DNA of 38,090 bases, from NCBI GenBank assembly GCA_902800435.1, contig CADCEQ010000033.1, positions 1 through 38,090 on the forward strand, written 5' to 3'. The notes beneath the pieces were generated by a model, which was given only the letters and a program-made list of their open reading frames with translations, did not search any database and had not been told where the DNA came from. The position numbers and the translations under genes are program-made. Of the stretch, positions 32,617-38,090 are shown in pieces (within the stretch, counting starts at the first letter, position 1; the number at the start of each line of letters is the position of its first letter). Origin of the DNA: an uncultured Prevotellaceae bacterium. Lineage in GTDB: Bacteria; Bacteroidota; Bacteroidia; Bacteroidales; Bacteroidaceae.

Positions 32617-33639
32617 CTAATTCTGCTGGTTAATCAGATTTACAACGACTTTTACCATTACATCCTTTTCTTCTGTTCGGCTTTCAGCAATCATCAGTGT
32701 TAGGGCCACAAGGGTGTTGTCGGCTATGCGCTTGCTTCCGTCAGGACGATAGAGAATGCGGTTGTTGTTGAGGAACCAAAGGAACAGCGTGGCGGCAATA
32801 CGCTTGTTGCCGTCGCTGAACGAATGGTTCTTCGTGACGAGATAGAGCAGCATCGCTGCTTTCTCCTCCACACTGGGATAAAGTTCCTCACCTCCGAAGG
32901 TTTGATAGATTTGTCCTATCGAGCTCTTGAACGAGTCGTCCTTCTCGTTGCCAAAGAGGCTGCTACCTCCACGCTCGGCTTTGCCGCTTTGCTTAGCAAA
33001 GAATTTCTCACGTAGTCTGTCGATGGTCTCCAGCGCATTCTCATAGGTGGCATGGAAGGGTTCGTCTTTAGTGGTCTTGTTAATCGTCAGACGCTCGTAG
33101 TCGTAATTATCCAGTGTGTCCAGCGCATAGCTGTAGTCAGTAACTACCTCGAAGAGGGCAATGGTCTCATCGGTTGAGAGAAGAGGCTGGTTCTGGATGG
33201 TACGTCCGAGCATCCCTACAAGTTGGCGCAGTTCGCCAATCTGCTCTTTTCGGATGCGCTCGTTTACGGCATAGCCTTTGACGAGATAATCCTTTAAGAT
33301 TTTGTTCGCCCATTTCCTGAACTGTACCCCTCGACTGCTCTTAACACGATAACCGACGGATGTCACCATCTCCAGATTAAAATATTCCAATTCATGAGTC
33401 TGGGTTTTGCCCTCGATTGCACCGTGTTGGGTGGTATTCTCAAATTTTGCGACTACCACTTCATCAGCCAATTCTTCTTTTAACGCATTGTTTATATGTT
33501 TACTTATCGTCTTATAGTCTCTCCCAAACAATGTAGCAATCTGCTGACGAGTAAGCCATACCATATCTCCATCCAACTTTACCTCAAGCTGAATAGAATT
33601 ATTTTTATCCTTATATATTACAATTTTGTTCTCTTCCAT
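32617..33639 (-). CDS. RhuM-family protein with C-terminal Fic/Doc domain
   Basis: The 340-residue protein starts with the RhuM (virulence protein) region: WLTRQQIATLFGRDYKTISK and GYRVKSSRGVQFRKWAN. Its C terminus has a Doc-type loop HSFSDGNKRIAATLF. Doc proteins with NKR in place of NGR are kinases rather than AMP transferases, so it may phosphorylate its target. It begins 4 bp after the second hsdM stop, clearly in the same operon. RhuM genes are often found inside type I loci; the role there is not known. Confidence 0.87.
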   Translation of the reverse strand: MEENKIVIYKDKNNSIQLEVKLDGDMVWLTRQQIATLFGRDYKTISKHINNALKEELADEVVVAKFENTTQHGAIEGKTQTHELEYFNLEMVTSVGYRVKSSRGVQFRKWANKILKDYLVKGYAVNERIRKEQIGELRQLVGMLGRTIQNQPLLSTDETIALFEVVTDYSYALDTLDNYDYERLTINKTTKDEPFHATYENALETIDRLREKFFAKQSGKAERGGSSLFGNEKDDSFKSSIGQIYQTFGGEELYPSVEEKAAMLLYLVTKNHSFSDGNKRIAATLFLWFLNNNRILYRPDGSKRIADNTLVALTLMIAESRTEEKDVMVKVVVNLINQQN

Positions 33640-33643
33640 AACC

Positions 33644-35221
33644 TTACTTCACGTTGAATCCGATCCCTGCGAGTTTCTCACGGATGCCAGCCTCCAGGCG
33701 ATGGCTCTCTGCAAAGAGATCGCCGAGTTCTGAGGTCAGGCGGGCCATCTTTTCCTCGAAGGGTTCCGCATCCTCTTCCTCGTCAGCAATGCCGACATAG
33801 CGGCCTGGGGTGAGCACCCAGTCCTGTTTGCCAATCTCGTCGATGGTGGCTACCTTGCAGAAGCCCTTGACATCTTCAAGGGTTCCGCTCTCGTAAGCTC
33901 GGAAAGTGGCTGCTATGCGCTGCACATCGCACTCCTCAGCAGGGAGGCTGGCCCAAGGCTTGTCTTCCTTCTTGACGGTATCGTAGCGTACAAGGTCGTC
34001 GCTGAGTTCTCGATGGGTGCGGTCCACCATCATACCCATCTCACGGGCATCGATGAAGAGCACCTTGCCCGGATTCTTTTTCTTGCGATTGAAGAACCAG
34101 ACGCAGACGGGGATAGAGACGTTGTAGAACAATTGGTTAGGCATCGCAATAATGCCCTCCACCAAGTCTGCCTCAATCAGTCGTCTGCGGATATCGCCTT
34201 CGCCACCCGTTGTTGTGGTCAAAGAGCCGTTGGCAAGCACCAAACCGATGCGACCTGTAGGCGAGAGATGATGCACCATGTGCTGAATCCAGGCGTAGTT
34301 GGCATTACCTTCTGGCGGCACGCCATATTTCCAGCGGACATCATCTGCCAAACGGCTGGCGCCCCATTCACTCATATTGAACGGCGGATTGGCCATGATG
34401 AAGTCGAACTTCTTGGTGGCATGCTTATCGTCGCCGAAAGAGTCGCCCCAACTGTCGCCAAGGTCTGCCTCCAAACCACGAATGGCAAGGTTCATGTGGG
34501 CCATCTTCCAGGTGTTGGCGTTGAACTCCTGACCGTAGATGGTGACATTGCGTAGGTTGCCCTGATGCTGCTGAACGAACTTGGCACTCTGCACAAACAT
34601 ACCACCAGAGCCACAGGCAGGGTCATAGACACGGCCTTCGAAGGGCTGAAGCACTTCAACGATGGTGCGGACAATGCAGGAGGGCGTGTAGAATTCACCA
34701 CCTGACGACTGGGTTTCAGCTGCAAAGTTCTGCAGGCAGTATTCATACACTCGTCCGAAAAGGTCGATGCCTTCGCCTTGTGCATGCATATCCATGTTGT
34801 CGAAGATCTCCACCACCTCGCCCAAGCGAATCTTGTCGATCTCTGGACGTGAGTAGTTGTTGGGCATCACCTTCTTCAGGCGGGGATTCTCACGGCCAAT
34901 CTCTTCAAGGGCATGGTCTATCACTTGTCCAATCTCAGGACTATGCGCCTTGCTGGCTATCACCTGCCAACGGGCATCCTGAGGCACCCAGAACACGTGC
35001 TCTGCAGTATATTCGTCGCGGTCTTCCTCGAAGCCGTCACCTTCGTCAACGAGTTCCTTATAACGCTTCTCAAAACAGTCACTGATATATTTAAGGAACA
35101 CGAGACCAAGTACCACATTCTGATACTCTGATGCAGTGAGATTGCCACGAAGCTTGTTCGCGCTGTCCCATATACGGTCTTCAATAGACTTCTCCTTAAC
35201 TATTTTCGCTTTCTTTGCCAT
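33644..35221 (-). CDS. hsdM: Type I restriction-modification system, methyltransferase subunit M (second system)
   Basis: The 525-residue protein has the HsdM N-terminal domain (RIWDSANKLRGNLTASEYQN), the AdoMet motif YDPACGSGGMF and catalytic ANPPFNMSEWG. It is from a different HsdM group than the plus-strand one, longer and little alike outside motifs. Its own hsdS and hsdR are reduced to ends, so it probably cannot act on its own site unless it borrows another S subunit. It may be an orphan methylase. Confidence 0.93.
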   Translation of the reverse strand: MAKKAKIVKEKSIEDRIWDSANKLRGNLTASEYQNVVLGLVFLKYISDCFEKRYKELVDEGDGFEEDRDEYTAEHVFWVPQDARWQVIASKAHSPEIGQVIDHALEEIGRENPRLKKVMPNNYSRPEIDKIRLGEVVEIFDNMDMHAQGEGIDLFGRVYEYCLQNFAAETQSSGGEFYTPSCIVRTIVEVLQPFEGRVYDPACGSGGMFVQSAKFVQQHQGNLRNVTIYGQEFNANTWKMAHMNLAIRGLEADLGDSWGDSFGDDKHATKKFDFIMANPPFNMSEWGASRLADDVRWKYGVPPEGNANYAWIQHMVHHLSPTGRIGLVLANGSLTTTTGGEGDIRRRLIEADLVEGIIAMPNQLFYNVSIPVCVWFFNRKKKNPGKVLFIDAREMGMMVDRTHRELSDDLVRYDTVKKEDKPWASLPAEECDVQRIAATFRAYESGTLEDVKGFCKVATIDEIGKQDWVLTPGRYVGIADEEEDAEPFEEKMARLTSELGDLFAESHRLEAGIREKLAGIGFNVK

Positions 35222-35246
35222 ATTTACGTTTTAGTTCAGCTGCCTG

Positions 35247-35254
35247 CAAAGATA
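35247..35254 (-). promoter_or_regulatory. -7 element of the second hsdM promoter
   Basis: TATCTTTG on the minus strand, 25 bp before the start. A CAAA (TTTG on the minus strand) lies 23 bp upstream. Confidence 0.5.
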
Positions 35255-35365
35255 CACATTTCCCGCAAGAAACGATACAAAGGGTGGGGATTTTTTTGTT
35301 TTTACCTTATTTTTTCGCGCGAAGAGGGGTGAAACCGGAGGGCCAGGTGCTTGATTCTTCAACAA

Positions 35366-35566
35366 AGGGGCAATACCCTGGGGAAAAAGGATGTGGGCTC
35401 AAATTTGAGCTCACATGTCACAGCGGGACTCTTTTGTTATATGTTACAGACGGTTCTTGGACAAGCCAAGCGGGCTGGGCCCGAGCGCTTTTGTTACACG
35501 ATTTATTAAATAATGTGTAAAAACCACGTAAAAACGCTGAATTCTCGCTGGAAATGAGTATATTTG
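35366..35566 (+). repeat. Island repeat C3 with duplicated hsdM promoter
   Basis: This is a longer version of C1: the same near-palindrome, about 27 extra bases (near TCTTTTGTTATATGTTACAG), then the same run to TATATTTG at 35559-35566. Most bases match C1. Confidence 0.82.
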
Positions 35567-35650
35567 CAGCGAGCTGGACTACGTGGAGCAGAAATCGTGG
35601 ATGCTGTTCCTGAAGTAAGTCGACGACAGCTGCGACCTCAGCGTGAAGTC
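35567..35650 (+). pseudogene. hsdM remnant with deleted middle
   Basis: Bases 35568-35620 match hsdM 24230-24283 (GAGCTGGACTA, GAGCAGAAATCGTGGATGCT). Then CGACGACAGCTGCGACCTCA matches hsdM 25480-25500. The junction falls at CTCGACGAC, which occurs in intact hsdM at 24284-24292 and at 25478-25486, exactly 1194 bp apart (398 codons). So the middle was probably lost by recombination between these 9 bp repeats. A second deletion joined the promoter to codon ~21. Confidence 0.85.
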
Positions 35651-35692
35651 GACTATTTCAGAATCAAGTATTAATGAGAGGACGTGGTCGCT

Positions 35693-36736
35693 ATGCTCGA
35701 CGCTATCAAATCCATTGAAGAGATTATGTATCAGCCACCATTCAACATAACGCCGGAGATGCTGCATCTGATTTCAGGGATATCAGAGCGGGTAGGCATT
35801 ATCAATGCGCGATTAGGCGAGAATGTTCCTTCGCCCATATTGCGCAAGAAGAATCAGATAAAAACCATCCATTCATCGCTGGCTATCGAGAACAACACGC
35901 TTACGCTGAAACAGGTGACGGACATCATTGACGGTAAACGAGTGCTGGGCGCTCCTGATGAGATACAGGAAGTGAAGAACGCCATTGAGGCCTATCGACT
36001 GATGCCACAGCTGGATGCCTTCAAGGAGAAGGATTTGCTGAAGGCACATGAGCTGATGATGAAAGACCTGGTGAAACAGGCAGGCCACTACCGTCAGGAG
36101 GGTGTGGGCGTGTTTGACGGGAATGGTAACTGTCTGCACATGGCGCCTCCTGCTGATCGTGTGCCACAACTGATGGGCGACCTTTTCCAATGGGTGAAAA
36201 CCACGAAAGAACACCCATTGATTCATTCGTGTGTGTTCCATTACGAGTTTGAGTTCATCCACCCGTTTATTGATGGTAACGGACGTATGGGCCGTTTCTG
36301 GCAAACGATGTTGCTCTCTCGTTGGAAAGGCATCTTTGCGTGGCTGCCTGTAGAAACTATCGTGAAGGAACATCAGCAGGAATACTATAATGCCATTGCC
36401 CAGAGCGATGCAGCTGGTGAGAGTACTAAGTTCGTGGAGTTTATGCTGAAATGCTTGCTCGATGCAATGGAGCATTATGAGGATGCAGAAGAAACAGAAG
36501 GACTGCACGATATACTGCACGATAAACTGCACGATAAATTCCCTGAACTTTCCGAGAAGGCCTTTGAAGTATTGGAAGTATTAAAAGAACATCCGGGACT
36601 AAAAGCTGAGGATATCGGTGCGCAAGTTTCTCTTTCTGAGCGGCAGGTCAAAACATATCTCAATGCATTGAAACAGGCTGGTCTTATCGTCCGCGTAGGC
36701 AGCAACAAGACGGGCTATTGGAAAGTAACTATTTGA
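35693..36736 (+). CDS. Fic-family protein with N-terminal inhibitory helix and winged-helix tail
   Basis: The 347-residue protein has the inhibitory motif SLAIEN ([S/T]xxxE[G/N]) near residue 60, so it is an autoinhibited class II Fic. The catalytic loop is HPFIDGNGRMGRFW. A repeat (LHDILHDKLHDKF) leads into a C-terminal helix-turn-helix (LKAEDIGAQVSLSERQVKTY). It probably transfers AMP; target unknown. It lies directly behind the duplicated hsdM promoter and hsdM remnant. A GTG at 35684 is an alternative start. Confidence 0.88.
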   Translation: MLDAIKSIEEIMYQPPFNITPEMLHLISGISERVGIINARLGENVPSPILRKKNQIKTIHSSLAIENNTLTLKQVTDIIDGKRVLGAPDEIQEVKNAIEAYRLMPQLDAFKEKDLLKAHELMMKDLVKQAGHYRQEGVGVFDGNGNCLHMAPPADRVPQLMGDLFQWVKTTKEHPLIHSCVFHYEFEFIHPFIDGNGRMGRFWQTMLLSRWKGIFAWLPVETIVKEHQQEYYNAIAQSDAAGESTKFVEFMLKCLLDAMEHYEDAEETEGLHDILHDKLHDKFPELSEKAFEVLEVLKEHPGLKAEDIGAQVSLSERQVKTYLNALKQAGLIVRVGSNKTGYWKVTI

Positions 36737-36817
36737 AGAGCCACTTGAAGGGGGTGAAGGGATGGCGCAAAGAACCGCATACCTATTTCTGGTATGTTTT
36801 TTTGTATTAAGCCCCGT

Positions 36818-36892
36818 TTTCCGTGAAATTGGTTAATAATCAGCTAATATGTGTAACGGCAGGATAAGATAATGTTCGTAACTTTGCAGCGT
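36818..36892 (+). promoter_or_regulatory. Shared regulatory promoter block, copy B
   Basis: Ungapped match to 16803-16877, with -7 element TAACTTTG at 36879-36886 at the same offset (20015 bp). It precedes the flavodoxin gene. Confidence 0.7.
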
Positions 36893-36911
36893 GATTCAAA
36901 AACGAAAGGAA

Positions 36912-38018
36912 ATGAAGCAGATTATTTTGTTTTTAGCAGCTTTGCTGCTTAGCTGCTGTTCATCTGACAGCGAGGCGATGGCAGAGGTTACTGCCACTAA
37001 TGCCGGCAAGACGCTGGTGGTGTACTACAGCTACACGGGCAACTGCCGCGAGATTGTGAACAAGCTGACAAGCCAGATTCAGGCCGACGTGCTGGAGATT
37101 CAGCCTGCCGAGAAGGGACTGAAGTACGAGGCTAACGGCTATGCGCTGGGTACTCAGCTGCTGAACGCCATCAAGGCTAATCCGAACGATGCCGGCAGCT
37201 ACCCGGCCATCGACCCTGTGACAACCTCGCTCAGCGGCTATCAGAACATCATCGTCGTCACGCCGCTGTGGTGGAGCCAGATGGCTGCCATCATGCAGAC
37301 TTACCTGTTCAACTACGGAGGGCAGATGGCTGGCAAGAATGTCGGCCTGATTGTGTCGAGTGCGAGCAGCAGCATCAGCGGTGTGGTGAGTGATGCCAAG
37401 CGGCTGCTGCCTGGCGTTACTTGGATGGGCGACGCGCTGTGGATCAATAACTCGAATCGCAGCAATACGACCTCGCTGATAGAGGGCTGGCTCAAGACGC
37501 AGAAATTCGCTGAACAACAAACTGCTATGGATAAAATGTATATCACCATCGACGGAAAGACGCAGAGCGTGACTCTCGCGGACAATGCTGCCACCAGGGC
37601 TCTGGTGGAAAAGCTGAAGCAGGCGCCTGTCACTGTGACGCTGAACAGCAGCGGCGGCTTCGAGATTTGGGGAGCACTGGGCTTCGCGCTGCCGACGAGC
37701 AACGAACAAACGACGGCTCAGGCCGGCGACGTCATCCTCTACAACGGCAGCAACATCTGCCTGTTCTACGGCTCTAACTCTTGGAGCTACACCCGGCTGG
37801 GAAAGATTGACGGCCTTTCGGAGAGCGAATTGCGCACTTTCCTGAAAGCCGGGGAAAGTAATATCGGCGTAGTCTTGTCGCTGGATAATTCCGCAGCCAT
37901 CAAGGAGGTGAAGAGCAATGGGTCGGAAGATGGAACCTATTACTCGGTGAATGGTCAGCGGGTACAGAACCCTACACATGGCATCTATTTGAAGAACCAT
38001 AAAAAAGTTATCCTATGA
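36912..38018 (+). CDS. Flavodoxin - cyclophilin-like lipoprotein with sorting-type tail
   Basis: The start at 36912 has GAAAGGA before it and gives a lipoprotein signal (LLLSCCSS). Residues about 35-200 are a flavodoxin fold (VVYYSYTGNCREI, VVTPLWWSQMAA). Residues about 205-330 resemble the cyclophilin-like domain often following such flavodoxins (MYITIDGKTQSVTL, GDVILYNGSNICLFYG). The last ~25 residues (YYSVNGQRVQNPTHGIYLKN) look like the C-terminal tail of secreted Prevotella proteins. It likely reduces a substrate outside the inner membrane. The GTG at 36891 is less likely. Its stop overlaps the next start (ATGA). Confidence 0.85.
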   Translation: MKQIILFLAALLLSCCSSDSEAMAEVTATNAGKTLVVYYSYTGNCREIVNKLTSQIQADVLEIQPAEKGLKYEANGYALGTQLLNAIKANPNDAGSYPAIDPVTTSLSGYQNIIVVTPLWWSQMAAIMQTYLFNYGGQMAGKNVGLIVSSASSSISGVVSDAKRLLPGVTWMGDALWINNSNRSNTTSLIEGWLKTQKFAEQQTAMDKMYITIDGKTQSVTLADNAATRALVEKLKQAPVTVTLNSSGGFEIWGALGFALPTSNEQTTAQAGDVILYNGSNICLFYGSNSWSYTRLGKIDGLSESELRTFLKAGESNIGVVLSLDNSAAIKEVKSNGSEDGTYYSVNGQRVQNPTHGIYLKNHKKVIL

Positions 38019-38090
38019 ACGTCAACAAACCTATCAGTCGAAGAAAAGCACTCAAGGTCATGGGCCTTGGAATGCTTGCAGCCTGCGTTC
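38015..38090 (+). CDS. Start of an exported protein (cut by window end)
   Basis: Only 25 codons are visible: SRRKALKVMGLGMLAAC has a twin-arginine pair, a hydrophobic run and a Cys, so a Tat-type or lipoprotein signal. It overlaps the flavodoxin stop by 4 bp. In similar loci an aldo-keto reductase or another flavodoxin follows; this cannot be checked here. Confidence 0.7.
   Translation, partial: MNVNKPISRRKALKVMGLGMLAACV

Noticed and set aside
35215..35520. A 101-residue frame across island repeat C3
   Set aside because: Overlaps the second hsdM promoter and repeat C3; composition does not look coding.
23940..35566. Treating the island as an integrative element with att sites
   Set aside because: No integrase, transposase or tRNA gene is visible; the C1/C3 repeats include promoter and gene pieces, so duplication explains them better.

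Overview
The window looks like a chromosomal stretch of a Prevotella-like Bacteroidales. Evidence: many starts are preceded by the Bacteroidetes promoter pattern TTTG - about 20 bp - TAnnTTTG; FeoA and FeoB are fused; and there are CE12, GH2 and CE1 carbohydrate enzymes, LacI-uxaA pectin-sugar genes and Prevotella-style C-terminal tails. Most genes are GC-rich. The 7.3-9.3 kb stretch and parts of the restriction island (hsdS, the DUF1016 gene) are AT-richer, suggesting acquisition.

Layout. 1-600: repeat-rich, no gene. 0.6-7.2 kb: a Vsr-type endonuclease with a repeat-derived insert, a CE12 esterase ending in a stub of a pectinesterase domain, a GH2 glycosidase and the FeoAB ferrous iron transporter. 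7.3-9.4 kb: small AT-rich genes, a candidate structured RNA with terminator, and two secreted dockerin-like proteins. 9.8-14.6 kb (minus strand): lacI - altronate dehydratase (uxaA) - NhaC-type antiporter - unknown protein. 14.7-18.6 kb: rhodanese/metallo-hydrolase lipoprotein, AraC regulator, divergent CMD-cupin protein, and a flavodoxin-type reductase. 18.8-21.7 kb: thioredoxin-like protein, alpha/beta hydrolase and CE1 esterase, separated by copies of an inverted-arm repeat. 21.8-23.2 kb: msrA, a zinc-ribbon protein and a low-molecular-weight phosphatase. 23.2-36.7 kb: a restriction island. 36.9 kb to the end: a flavodoxin lipoprotein and the start of a further exported protein.

The island holds one apparently intact type I restriction-modification operon on the plus strand (hsdM - DUF1016/PDDEXK nuclease - hsdS - hsdR), interrupted by a minus-strand YoeB toxin-antitoxin pair. 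A second, minus-strand system keeps a full hsdM and two Fic/Doc-type proteins. Its hsdS and hsdR survive only as gene ends with the middle lost. A third remnant, an hsdM copy lacking its middle, lies directly before a third Fic gene, placing that gene behind a duplicated hsdM promoter. A short palindromic repeat occurs at both island edges and inside it.

Main observations: (1) an ungapped ~75 bp promoter block shared by the CMD-cupin gene and the flavodoxin gene 20 kb away, suggesting an AraC-controlled redox regulon; (2) several unrelated intergenic elements built alike, with facing arms of 8-10 bp tandem repeats, some running into coding sequence; (3) repeated decay of type I genes to 5' and 3' ends. 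All calls come from reading the sequence; no database search was run.
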